This document shows positions 54,292 to 62,746 of a stretch of 64,000 bases of DNA, piece by piece. Origin of the DNA: RBG-16-66-20 sp036560705 (GTDB lineage Bacteria; Pseudomonadota; Gammaproteobacteria; Burkholderiales; SG8-39). How positions within the stretch are numbered: the first letter of the stretch is position 1; every line of letters starts with the position of its first letter. A program made the translations under genes and the position numbers. The notes below the pieces were generated by a model. It ran no database searches, had not been told where the DNA came from, and was given only the letters and a program-made list of their open reading frames with translations. The stretch is from positions 1 through 64,000 of the forward strand of contig DATBQR010000054.1 of NCBI GenBank assembly GCA_036560705.1. Reading direction: 5' to 3'.

Positions 54292-55917
54292 ATGCGTATC
54301 TGGCTCGCCGTAGCTGCAATCCTCGCGTGCGCCTGCGCGCTGGCGCAGTCCGACAAACCGCAGGCGCTCGAGGGCGGCAACGGCTTCGTCGTGGTTCGCG
54401 TCGTCACGCACGCGGCCGTGCCGCATCCCCTGATGGGCTACAACACCCGGTGGCGCAACCTCGTGCTCCAGTCGCCCGGCGGCGCGCAGGTCCAGCTTTC
54501 CTCCGCGCCCGACGCCGGACGGCGCTCCACGCAGATCTTCGCCGAGCAGCTGGCCGAAGGCCGCTACAGGGTGGCTGCGCTGCGGAGCGGCGGCGCTTCG
54601 ATCTCGCTCGCGCCCAGCGGACTCGATTTCGAAGTGAAGCGCGGCCGGATCACCAACCTCGGCACGCTGATCGTCCAGCCGGTGGGCAACAGCGAGTACA
54701 CCGTGCTGCCGTTCCCCGGGATCGACGACGTGCGCGAATACCTGGCGCGCGAGCAGCCGACGATCGCCGCCGCTGCTGGAGCCGAGACACTCGGTTGGAG
54801 CGGCGGCAAGAGCGCAGACGGGGCTGCCTCGGGTCCACGCTGGCTTGCCGTCAGCAATACGGCGGCGGGCGGGATCATCGGCACGATCACGATGAACCTC
54901 ATCCAGGCCAAGATCGATGCCGACGCGAAGACGGTACCCGTCGCGGCGTGGAAAGAAACCACCGGCGACGCCGACCGCCTACGCCTGGCGAAGCGGCAGA
55001 CATACTCGTTGAACGCCCTTCAGCGCCTCCCCGACGGGCGGATCGCCGCCGGCACGAACCTCGGCCAGGTGCTGCTGCGCCATCCCGAGACGGGCTGGCA
55101 GCGCTTCGACCTCGAGGACCCACGCGAAATCACCGCGCTTTACGCACCGGACGGCGAACACATCGTCGCCGGCGGCGAGGAAGGCCTTCTAGTCTCCACG
55201 CAGGACGGCGGGAGGACATGGGTCCGGCACCGCCCCCCCGTCGCGGGCGGCCTGATCGTCCACATCGCGGAATACGAAGGCCAGGTCCTCGTGCTGAGCG
55301 TCCTAAACGACGACTTCCGGCTGCACTCGACGCGCGACCTCGGCTCGGGAGAATGGCGCGAGCTCAAGCAGGAAAAGATGGATTTCCTCGGGCTGCGCCT
55401 CCACCCGCACATGCAGGGCATGGGCGCGCTGCACGAAGGCCGCTACTACATGGCGGTGCCCGGCAAGCCGATCCACGTCCTCGACCTAGCGGCGGGAACC
55501 TGGACCTCCGCGAAGCCGGATGGCCCATTCCGCTTCATGGGCGCCGTAAAAGGAGGTTTCGCCTACGCAACCGGCGCCATCAACCGCGTTGCACCTTACC
55601 TGAGCCGCGACGGCGGCGCGACCTGGACGAAACTGGAGAACAGTTGCACGGCCACATTCTCCGGCGTGCTGTCGGTCGCCTTCCTGTCGCCGGGCGATGC
55701 CTACCTGCTCTGCTACGACGTCGGCATGTGGAGCAACGCGTACGCCATCAAACGCACCAAGGACGGCGGTGCCACGTGGACCAACGTGCTTGCGGAGATA
55801 CCCGGCCGCCCGTACCAGATGTACGCCACGCCAGAAGTCCTGCTGTATGTGGATGTGACGGGCCAGGTGCACGCCAGCCTCGATGCTGGGATAACCTGGA
55901 CGGTGGACGCGCGCTGA
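54292..55917 (+). CDS. exported BNR/Asp-box repeat protein
   Basis: A 541-residue protein from the ATG at 54292 (GGGAGG eight bases before). A signal peptide ends near ALAQ. From about residue 235 it looks like a beta-propeller with Asp-box repeats: STQDGGRTW, LSRDGGATW, RTKDGGATW and ASLDAGITW. The N-terminal 200 residues are a separate, unrecognised beta-rich domain. Similar propellers occur in sialidases and in Ycf48-type assembly factors; enzymatic residues of sialidases are not evident, so an assembly or binding role is possible. Confidence 0.75.
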   Translation: MRIWLAVAAILACACALAQSDKPQALEGGNGFVVVRVVTHAAVPHPLMGYNTRWRNLVLQSPGGAQVQLSSAPDAGRRSTQIFAEQLAEGRYRVAALRSGGASISLAPSGLDFEVKRGRITNLGTLIVQPVGNSEYTVLPFPGIDDVREYLAREQPTIAAAAGAETLGWSGGKSADGAASGPRWLAVSNTAAGGIIGTITMNLIQAKIDADAKTVPVAAWKETTGDADRLRLAKRQTYSLNALQRLPDGRIAAGTNLGQVLLRHPETGWQRFDLEDPREITALYAPDGEHIVAGGEEGLLVSTQDGGRTWVRHRPPVAGGLIVHIAEYEGQVLVLSVLNDDFRLHSTRDLGSGEWRELKQEKMDFLGLRLHPHMQGMGALHEGRYYMAVPGKPIHVLDLAAGTWTSAKPDGPFRFMGAVKGGFAYATGAINRVAPYLSRDGGATWTKLENSCTATFSGVLSVAFLSPGDAYLLCYDVGMWSNAYAIKRTKDGGATWTNVLAEIPGRPYQMYATPEVLLYVDVTGQVHASLDAGITWTVDAR

Positions 55918-55930
55918 GGCACGGGCGGGG

Positions 55931-58420
55931 CTAGACCGAGTCCCTCAGCGTCAGCGCCGGCGAGGCGGACAGCACCTTGTGCGCCGACAGCCACGCGTTC
56001 AGCGAGAGCAGCAGCACGCCCGAAAGCGGCCCCGCGATCCACAACCCCGGGCTGGGCGGCAGGTCGAGCTCGAAGATGCGCCGCGCCAGCAGCTGGCCGA
56101 TGGCCGCGGCGCCGGCGGTGGCGAGAACTCCGGCGAGCAGGCCCATGGCGAGGAATTCGACGCGCTGGCTGCCGGTGACCTGGGCGCGCGAGGCGCCGTA
56201 GACGCGCATCACCGCGGCTTCGCGCCGGCGCTCGTCCTCGGTGGCGACCAGCGCCGAATAGAGCACCAGGAGTCCCGCGCCCAGCGCGAACAGGAAGACC
56301 ACCTGCACGGCCGAGATCACCTGGTCGACGATGCCCTGCGCCTGGCGCACCGCCGCGCCGACGTCGACCAGGGTGAGGTTGGGAAAGCGCGCGGTGAGTT
56401 CGTTCATCTGCGCTTCCCTGCCCGGCTCGATGCGAAAAGCCGAGATGTAGCTCGCCGGGAAGCGCCCGATCAGGCTCTCCGGGCCGATGACGAAGAAATT
56501 CACCTTCATCGAATCCCAGCGCAGCTTGCGCAGCGAGCTCACGCGCGCGGTGAAGGATTCGCCGCCGACCGTGAAAGTCAGTTCGTCGCCCAATTTCCAG
56601 CCCAGCGTCTTGGCGATGCCCACCTCCACCGAAAGCTCCTGGGAGCCCGGCGCGAACCAGCGGCCTTCGCTCACGACGTTGTGCGCCGGCGGCCAGATGG
56701 CGAACGACAGGTTGAATTCGCGCTCCACCAGGCGCCGTGCGCGCTCCTCGGTGAAATCGGCCTCCGAGACCTTTTTGCCGTTCACGGCCGTGAGACGGCC
56801 GCGCACCATGGGGTCGAGCTCCGGGACCGGGATGCCGTGGCTGGTGAAAAATGCCTTCACCTCGGCGAGCTGGTCCGGCTGCACGCCGAGCAGGAAGCGG
56901 TTGGGCGCATCCGGCGGCGAGCTGCGGCGCCAGGCATCCACCAGGTCGTTGCGGGTGAAGGTCAGCAAGAGGACCGCCGTGAGTCCCAGTGCGAGGCTCG
57001 CCACCTGCACCGCGTTGCCGCGCGCGTGCCGGCGCAGGTTCGCCAGGCCGTAGCGCAGGGAAATGTTCTGTTTGCCGATTTTTCTGGAGAAAAAACTTCC
57101 CGACAAAAAGCGCAAACCCGACCAGGCAATCACCGCGAACAGCGCCACCGCGACGGCGAAACCGCCCACCACGGTGACGCCCATCTGCAGGTCTCCCGCC
57201 TGCCAGATGAGCAAGCCGGAGAGCGCGCCCACGCCCGCCGCATAGACTGCGATGGTGCCGCCCCGGGTCGCCCCCGCCTCGCGGCGGATGACGCGCGCCG
57301 CCGGCACGTTCTTCAGCTGCACCAGCGGCGGCAGCGCGAAGCCGAGCAGCAGCACCAATCCGACCAGGAAGCCCTGCAGCGCGGGCAGCAGCGACGCCGC
57401 CGGCAGGTCGGCACGCAGCAGCCCGTTGAGGATTTCCGCGATGAAGGACTGCGCCACGAAACCGATGGCCGCGCCCGCCGCGCAGGAAAATATCCCCAGC
57501 AGGACGAATTCCAGGCCGAACAGCGCCAGCAGCTTCCCCTGCGTCGCGCCGTAGCAGCGCATCACCGCGCAGCCGTCGAGATGCCGCTCGACGAAGCGGC
57601 GCGTGCCGAGCGCGATGGCGACGCCGGCGAGGATGGCCGCCAGCAGCGCGGTGAGCCCGAGGAAGCGCTGCGCGCGCTCGATGGCGCCGCGCACCTCCGG
57701 CCGTCCGCTCTCCAGATCGTCCACGCGCTGGCCGCGCCCGACCTGCCCTTTCGCCCAGGCCTCGAGCGCGGCGACCGGCTTGCGCGCGCCGGCCGCGTAG
57801 AGGTGGTACGAGACGCGGCTGCCGGTCTGCACCAGCCCGGTCGCGGCCACGTCGGCGACGTTCATGAACAGCCGCGGCGCGATGTTGAAGAAATTGGCGC
57901 CGCGCTCCGGCTCCAGCGTGATGATCGCGGCCACTTTCAGGGTCGCGTTGCCGAGCTTCAGCGTCGAGCCGACCGGCGCGGCGAGCGCGGACACCAGCCG
58001 CTCCTCGATCCACACCGTGCCGCGCGCCGGGCCCGCCTGCGCCGGCGCATCGGGTTCATTCGGCGCCGGCGCGATGCGCAGGCGGCCGCGCAGCGGGTAG
58101 TTCCCGGTGACCGCCTTGATGCCGGCCAACTGCGAATTTTCCCCCTTGATCGCCATGCTGATGAAGGTGGTCGCCCGCGCGAGCTCGAGGCCGCGGCGGG
58201 AAATCTCCTCCGCGACACCCGCCTGCCAGGGATGGTCCGACACCAGCACCAGGTCCGCTCCCAGCAGCTGGTGCGCGTCCCTCACCAGCGCGCGGCTCAC
58301 GCGGTCGGCGAAGAAGCCCACGCTGGTGATGCTGGCGACGGCGACCACCAGCGCCATCGCCAATACGCCCAGTTCCCCGGCCCGCCAGTCCCGCAACAGC
58401 ATGTTGAGGGACTGCTTCAT
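55931..58420 (-). CDS. ybbP: ABC transporter permease, YbbP/FtsX type
   Basis: An 829-residue protein with about ten membrane helices in two blocks, two large periplasmic MacB-like regions and FtsX cores (LGLTALLAAILAGVAIALGTRRFVERHLDGCAVMRCYGAT; VVFLFALGAGLLVLYSALVATEDERRREAAVMRVYGASRAQ). With YbbA it forms an ATP-driven complex of the type that extracts lipids or esters from membranes. Its start overlaps the ybbA stop. An A/T-rich patch lies at 57055-57115. Confidence 0.9.
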   Translation of the reverse strand: MKQSLNMLLRDWRAGELGVLAMALVVAVASITSVGFFADRVSRALVRDAHQLLGADLVLVSDHPWQAGVAEEISRRGLELARATTFISMAIKGENSQLAGIKAVTGNYPLRGRLRIAPAPNEPDAPAQAGPARGTVWIEERLVSALAAPVGSTLKLGNATLKVAAIITLEPERGANFFNIAPRLFMNVADVAATGLVQTGSRVSYHLYAAGARKPVAALEAWAKGQVGRGQRVDDLESGRPEVRGAIERAQRFLGLTALLAAILAGVAIALGTRRFVERHLDGCAVMRCYGATQGKLLALFGLEFVLLGIFSCAAGAAIGFVAQSFIAEILNGLLRADLPAASLLPALQGFLVGLVLLLGFALPPLVQLKNVPAARVIRREAGATRGGTIAVYAAGVGALSGLLIWQAGDLQMGVTVVGGFAVAVALFAVIAWSGLRFLSGSFFSRKIGKQNISLRYGLANLRRHARGNAVQVASLALGLTAVLLLTFTRNDLVDAWRRSSPPDAPNRFLLGVQPDQLAEVKAFFTSHGIPVPELDPMVRGRLTAVNGKKVSEADFTEERARRLVEREFNLSFAIWPPAHNVVSEGRWFAPGSQELSVEVGIAKTLGWKLGDELTFTVGGESFTARVSSLRKLRWDSMKVNFFVIGPESLIGRFPASYISAFRIEPGREAQMNELTARFPNLTLVDVGAAVRQAQGIVDQVISAVQVVFLFALGAGLLVLYSALVATEDERRREAAVMRVYGASRAQVTGSQRVEFLAMGLLAGVLATAGAAAIGQLLARRIFELDLPPSPGLWIAGPLSGVLLLSLNAWLSAHKVLSASPALTLRDSV

Positions 58421-59112
58421 CAGGCGGCGATCCTGCCCGCCACCAGGCGGATCACCCGGCCGCAGCTCTGCGCGAGGTGCTCGTCGTGCGTCACCATCAC
58501 CAGCGTGGTGCCGGCCTCGCGGTTGAGCTGGAACAGCAGCGCGATCACCGCCACGCCCGATTCCGCGTCCAGGCTGCCGGTCGGCTCGTCGGCGAACAGG
58601 ATCTTCGGCCGCACCGAGAATGCCCGGGCCAGCGCCACGCGCTGCTGTTCGCCCCCGGAAAGATGCTTCGGGTAGTGGCCGAGCCGGTCGGCGAGGCCGA
58701 CGCGCTGCAGGACCTCCCGTGCCTTCGCTTCCGCCTGCGGGTCCTTCGCCAGCTCCAGCGGCAGCATCACGTTCTCGAGCGCGGTCAGGGAGGGCAGCAG
58801 CTGGAACGACTGGAACACGAAGCCGATCGAGCGGCCGCGCAGCTCGGCGCGCGCGTCCTCGTCCAGGCCGAACAGGTCGGCGCCGTCCACCTGGACCGTG
58901 CCGGCGCTCGGCGTATCGAGGCCGGCGAGGATGGCGAGCAGCGTCGATTTGCCGGAGCCCGAGGCGCCGACGATGGCGAGCGCGTCGCCCGCCGTGACGC
59001 TCAGGTCGATTTCGCGCAGAATGACGAGGTCACTGGAGCCGCTCTTGACCGTCTTGCCGATGCCGCGCGCGCTGAGAATCGTTTTTTTCGGGCTGCTGTC
59101 GCTCATCGGCAT
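58420..59112 (-). CDS. ybbA: ABC transporter ATP-binding protein, YbbA/LolD type
   Basis: A 230-residue ABC ATPase: Walker A GASGSGKSTLLA (about 49-60), signature HLSGGEQQRVALARAF, Walker B LFADEPTGSLD and H-loop VTHDEHLA. It pairs with YbbP. The first codons lie within the 5' end of the divergent tesA gene, an overlap of about 53 bases. Confidence 0.93.
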   Translation of the reverse strand: MPMSDSSPKKTILSARGIGKTVKSGSSDLVILREIDLSVTAGDALAIVGASGSGKSTLLAILAGLDTPSAGTVQVDGADLFGLDEDARAELRGRSIGFVFQSFQLLPSLTALENVMLPLELAKDPQAEAKAREVLQRVGLADRLGHYPKHLSGGEQQRVALARAFSVRPKILFADEPTGSLDAESGVAVIALLFQLNREAGTTLVMVTHDEHLAQSCGRVIRLVAGRIAA

Positions 59113-59689
59113 GGCATCGGCGGCAACCGCCGCTTCCGGAAAAACGCTGCTCGTCTACGGGGACAGCCTGTCGGCGGCTTACGGCATGCCGGAGCGGCGC
59201 GGCTGGGTGGCGCTGCTCGAAGATCGGTTGAAGCGCGAACATCCCGATTATAGCGTCGCCAACGCGAGCATCTCGGGGGAAACCTCGGCGGGCGGCCTGG
59301 CGCGCATCGGCAAGGTCATCGAGCGCCAGAAACCGGCGATCGTCATCCTCGAACTGGGCGCCAACGACGGCCTGCGCGGCCTGCCCGTCGCGGCGATGAC
59401 GAAAAACCTCGCCGCCATCATCGAACAGTCACAAAAAGCGGGGGCGAAAGTGCTGCTGGTGGGCATGCGCCTGCCGCCCAACTACGGCGATCCCTATACC
59501 CGGGCTTTCGAGCGCGCCTTCGCCGACCTGGCGAAGAGCCACCACGCCGCGCTGCTGCCGTTCATGATGGAAGGCTTCGCCGACCGGGCCGAGCTGTTCC
59601 AGCCCGACCGGCTCCACCCGACGGAGGCGGCGCAGCCCGCGGTGCTGAAGAACGTCTGGGCAGTACTCGCCCCGCTGCTGAAGAAATAG
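59060..59689 (+). CDS. tesA: arylesterase / acyl-CoA thioesterase TesA
   Basis: A 209-residue SGNH hydrolase. A signal peptide MPRALRIVFFGLLSLIGMASA needs the ATG at 59060. The blocks GDSLSAAYG (catalytic Ser), GANDGLRG and DRLHPT (Asp-His) are intact. It is a periplasmic esterase/thioesterase/lysophospholipase. The order tesA-ybbA-ybbP also occurs divergently in E. coli. Confidence 0.92.
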   Translation: MPRALRIVFFGLLSLIGMASAATAASGKTLLVYGDSLSAAYGMPERRGWVALLEDRLKREHPDYSVANASISGETSAGGLARIGKVIERQKPAIVILELGANDGLRGLPVAAMTKNLAAIIEQSQKAGAKVLLVGMRLPPNYGDPYTRAFERAFADLAKSHHAALLPFMMEGFADRAELFQPDRLHPTEAAQPAVLKNVWAVLAPLLKK

Positions 59690-59698
59690 CCCTCGAAC

Positions 59699-59956
59699 CT
59701 ACTTGCAGCGCAGATTGGCGCCGTCGAAGGTAAACGAACTGCCGCAATCCTGTTCGGAAACCCTGCGGTTCGGGTCCGGCCGCAAGGCGCGGAATTCGGC
59801 GTAGTAATCATCGACCGTCACCAGCTCCACCGGGTGGGTGCCGTAGTACTGGTCGGCCGTGACGATGTCGTTCGAGTTGTAGCTGAGGGGCCCGCTTGCG
59901 CAGGATGCCGTGCCCGCGGCGAGCAGGATCACGGCGCTGGTTTTCAGGTAGTTCAT
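59699..59956 (-). CDS. small putative lipoprotein
   Basis: An 85-residue protein from the ATG at 59956 with GGGAGAT before it. A lipoprotein signal peptide ends in the lipobox TASC (Cys at about 19). The mature part has two further cysteines (EQDCGSS and NLRCK) that could pair. No family is recognised. It may share a transcript with the Spy-like gene upstream (21-base gap). Confidence 0.6.
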   Translation of the reverse strand: MNYLKTSAVILLAAGTASCASGPLSYNSNDIVTADQYYGTHPVELVTVDDYYAEFRALRPDPNRRVSEQDCGSSFTFDGANLRCK

Positions 59957-59977
59957 CGGCAATCTCCCATGTTGCGT

Positions 59978-60499
59978 TCAGGCCCGGCCGGCGGGCTTGC
60001 CGCGGCCCATGCCGCGCTCGAACCCGCCGTGACGGCCGCCATGCGGTGCGAGCACCACGTCGGCAACCTGCTTCTGCTCGGGGCTCAGCGCGGCGTAGAG
60101 CGGCTTCTCGACCGCGAGCCGGCCGTTGATGCGCGCGATCGCGGCAGCGTGCATCTGCTGCGCCCGCTCCATGCGCTCGATCGCCGACGGGCGGCGATGC
60201 TCGTGCCTGCCCTGCGCCATCTCCTTGCGCATCTGCATCATCTTCTCGTGCCGCTCGTGCATCTTCTTGTCGCGCTCGGACGCCTCCGCCCGCAACCTGT
60301 CGGCGTAGGCGTTCCACTGCGGCTGCTGCGCGTCGGTGATCTTCAGCGCCGTGCGGATGTAGGCGAGGCGCGCTTCGACCTGGTCGGTGGGCCGGCTGAA
60401 CGGGCGCGGCTGGCGCTCGTCATGGCCTTGCGCGACGGCAGAAACGGACGCGGCCGCCAGCGCGGCCGAAAACAGGGTGGCTCCAATCAGGCGGTTCAT
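59978..60499 (-). CDS. Spy/CpxP-like periplasmic protein
   Basis: A 173-residue protein from the ATG at 60499 with a GGAGGA Shine-Dalgarno. After a signal peptide (to about AVAQ) come long charged helices rich in Arg, Glu, Met and His with the LTxxQ-like motif LKITDAQQPQWNAYAD and a second LSPEQKQVADVV. Such proteins are periplasmic chaperones or metal-stress sensors. The Met/His-rich middle (ERHEKMMQMRKEMAQGRHEH) could bind metal. Confidence 0.8.
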   Translation of the reverse strand: MNRLIGATLFSAALAAASVSAVAQGHDERQPRPFSRPTDQVEARLAYIRTALKITDAQQPQWNAYADRLRAEASERDKKMHERHEKMMQMRKEMAQGRHEHRRPSAIERMERAQQMHAAAIARINGRLAVEKPLYAALSPEQKQVADVVLAPHGGRHGGFERGMGRGKPAGRA

Positions 60500-60552
60500 C
60501 ACTTCCTCCGGGTAGCGGGACCTGCCTATCTTTCGCCCTCCGCCGCCGGGAC

Positions 60553-60580
60553 GCAACGCAATATTTGCAACCAATTGCAA
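60553..60580. promoter_or_regulatory. TTGC repeats upstream of spy-like gene
   Basis: Two TTGCAA palindromes (60565-60570 and 60575-60580) exactly ten bases apart, plus GCAA at 60553-60556 and 60558-60561, lie between selD and the Spy-like gene, possibly a regulator site for the latter. Confidence 0.3.
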
Positions 60581-60602
60581 CAGCCCCCAGGCTGGCCCGG
60601 GC

Positions 60603-61652
60603 TCAGGAGAAGGCCAGCCGCGCCGCCCCCGCACCCAGCCGCCCTATGCGCCGGGCCTGCGCGAACCCGCGCGCGGCAAATTCGGCCAGCACGGCCTGCT
60701 CCGCGTCGGGCGCACAGGCCACCAGCAGCCCGCCGCTGGTCTGCGGATCGGTGACCAGCTTGCGCTGCCATTCCGGCGCCCCGCCGGGCAGCGACACGTC
60801 CTTGCCGTAGCCCTGCCAGTTGCGGTCCGAGGCGCCCGTGGCGACGCCCTGCCTGGCCCACTCCAGGGCCTCGGGAATGACCGGCAGGTCGTCCAGACTG
60901 ACGCTGGCCGAGAGCTGCGAGCCCCGGCAGATTTCCAGCAGGTGCCCGGCCAGCCCGAAGCCGGTAACGTCGGTCAGCGCGTGCACGCCGGGCATCTCCG
61001 AGAGCGCCATCCCCGGCGTGTTGAGCTTGGTGGTGGACTCGATCATCGCCGCGTAGCCCGCGTCCGACAGCTTGCCCTTTTTCAGAGCGGCCGAAAGGAT
61101 GCCGACGCCGAGCGGCTTGCCGAGGATGAGGACGTCGCCGGCTTTCGCAGTGGAATTTTTCTTGATTTTGTCGGGATGCACGATGCCGAGCGCGACCAGT
61201 CCGTAGATCGGCTCCAGCACGTCGATCGAGTGGCCGCCGGCGATCGGGATGCCGGCCTCGGCGCACACCGATTCGCCGCCCGCGAGGATTTTCCCGATCA
61301 CTTGCAGCGGCAGCTTGTCCAGCGGCATGCCGACCAGCGCCAGCGCGAAGATCGGCCTGGCGCCCATGGCGTAGATGTCGGAGATGGCGTTGGTGGCGGC
61401 GATGCGCCCGAAATCGTACGGATCGTCGACGATGGGCGTGAAGAAATCAGTGGTGGCGACCAGCGCCTGCGTATCGTTCAGCTTGTACACCGCCGCATCG
61501 TCGGACGTGTCGGTGCCGACCAGCAATTCCTTGGGCAGCCCGCGGATCGGCGTCGCGGCGAGCAGCTCGGACAATACCGCAGGCGCGATCTTGCAGCCGC
61601 AGCCGCCGCCGTGGCTGAAGGCGGTGAGGCGGATTTTTTCGGGAGCATTCAT
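60603..61652 (-). CDS. selD: selenophosphate synthase SelD (SenC)
   Basis: A 349-residue enzyme with the catalytic SHGGGCGCK (Cys18 and Lys21; Cys, not selenocysteine), LVGTDTSDDAAVYKL, ALTDVTGFGLAGHL and TDPQTSGGLL. It makes selenophosphate from selenide and ATP. It follows the SenA-like gene by nine bases, so it probably feeds the selenoneine pathway as SenC does, while it could also serve tRNA or selenoprotein needs; no selA/selB/selU is present here. Confidence 0.95.
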   Translation of the reverse strand: MNAPEKIRLTAFSHGGGCGCKIAPAVLSELLAATPIRGLPKELLVGTDTSDDAAVYKLNDTQALVATTDFFTPIVDDPYDFGRIAATNAISDIYAMGARPIFALALVGMPLDKLPLQVIGKILAGGESVCAEAGIPIAGGHSIDVLEPIYGLVALGIVHPDKIKKNSTAKAGDVLILGKPLGVGILSAALKKGKLSDAGYAAMIESTTKLNTPGMALSEMPGVHALTDVTGFGLAGHLLEICRGSQLSASVSLDDLPVIPEALEWARQGVATGASDRNWQGYGKDVSLPGGAPEWQRKLVTDPQTSGGLLVACAPDAEQAVLAEFAARGFAQARRIGRLGAGAARLAFS

Positions 61653-61661
61653 GCGGGCATT

Positions 61662-62729
61662 CTAGTCGAGAGTGCAGGTGCGGAAGCCGCAGAACACGTC
61701 GCCGCGGTCCGGCGTGTAGAAATTGCGGAAAGTCGGCCGCAGCAGGCGCGCCGGGGCCGCGAAACTGCCGCCGCGCAGCACCTTGTGCGTGCCGAACCAG
61801 GGTTCCGAATACTCCTGGTACGGATCGCGCACGAAGCCCGGATAGGGATTGAACGTGCTCGCGGTCCATTCCCAGACCTGGCCATGGTCCAGGCGGGAAC
61901 GGGCGCACTCCCATTCGGCCTCGGTCGGCAGGCGCCGTTTCGCCCAGGCGCAATAGCCCTGCGCCTCGTTCCAGCTGACGTGGCGCGTCGCCTCGCCCGG
62001 AGCAAGCGGCAGCCAGCGCTCGAAGCGCCGCTGCAGCCAGGCGCCACCCTCTTTTTTCCAGTAGCGCGGCGCCGCGCCGCCGGATTCGACGTAAGCAAGG
62101 TATTGCGCGTTGGTAACCACGGAGCGGGAAATGCGGAACGGCGCGATCTCGATTTCATGCGCCCACTTCTCGTTGTCGAACACGAAACCGCTGTCCGGCC
62201 TTGCGCCGAGAATAAATGTTTGGCCTTCTATTTCCAGATCTCCATCTGAAGAAGCGGAAAGCGAAGAATCCACCCCTTCATAACCCAATGTCTGTCTGGT
62301 GTAGTGAAAGGCCTCGGCATGCATGTCTTCGTGAAAGGTCGCCAGGCGCACGAAATACTGTAGAGCTTCGTTTTCCGGCTCCCGCGCCAGCCGCTCGCGG
62401 ACCAGTTCCAGCACTTTTTCGCCATAGGAGCGCGTCGCCTTCAGGCCGGGCAGCGGCAGGTCCCAGCGCGTGTCGTGCGCCACCGCGGAGGAATCGTAGA
62501 GCGCATCCGCCCCCGGCAGGATCGAATCGGCGAGCGAGCCATCGGCGCGCTGGCGCAGGCACCAGCGTTCCTGGAACCAGGCGACGTGGCCGATCTCCCA
62601 GAGCGGCGGGTTGACGATCGCCAGCTTCGGCCCGAGCAGCCGCTCGCCGTCGAGATCCCCGGTGACGTGCATCGCCCGCGCGCGGCTGTCGACGAGATCC
62701 CGTTCCAGCGCGGCGGCGTCGGCTAACAT
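61662..62729 (-). CDS. senA: selenoneine synthase-like enzyme SenA (EgtB family)
   Basis: A 355-residue EgtB-family protein: DinB-like domain with WEIGHVAWF (His48) and FHEDMHAEAF (His133, His137; HX3HXE), then a formylglycine-enzyme-like domain with SVVTNAQYLAYVESGG, RLPTEAEWECA, VWEWTASTFNPYPGF and VLRGGSFA. It is about 70 residues shorter than the EgtB encoded at 24460. Adjacent selD and the divergent glycosyltransferase match the sen cluster, in which SenA joins hercynine to a selenosugar. ATG at 62672 is an alternative start that would free room for a promoter. Confidence 0.88.
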   Translation of the reverse strand: MLADAAALERDLVDSRARAMHVTGDLDGERLLGPKLAIVNPPLWEIGHVAWFQERWCLRQRADGSLADSILPGADALYDSSAVAHDTRWDLPLPGLKATRSYGEKVLELVRERLAREPENEALQYFVRLATFHEDMHAEAFHYTRQTLGYEGVDSSLSASSDGDLEIEGQTFILGARPDSGFVFDNEKWAHEIEIAPFRISRSVVTNAQYLAYVESGGAAPRYWKKEGGAWLQRRFERWLPLAPGEATRHVSWNEAQGYCAWAKRRLPTEAEWECARSRLDHGQVWEWTASTFNPYPGFVRDPYQEYSEPWFGTHKVLRGGSFAAPARLLRPTFRNFYTPDRGDVFCGFRTCTLD

Positions 62730-62746
62730 GCCTGCGAGTCTAGCCC

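Noticed and set aside
55979..58675. 898-codon plus-strand open frame opposite ybbP/ybbA
   Set aside because: Low-complexity Arg/His/Gln content and full overlap with conserved ABC genes; a shadow.
60582..60603. Terminator after selD
   Set aside because: A GC-rich hairpin can form but no T tract follows on the minus strand.
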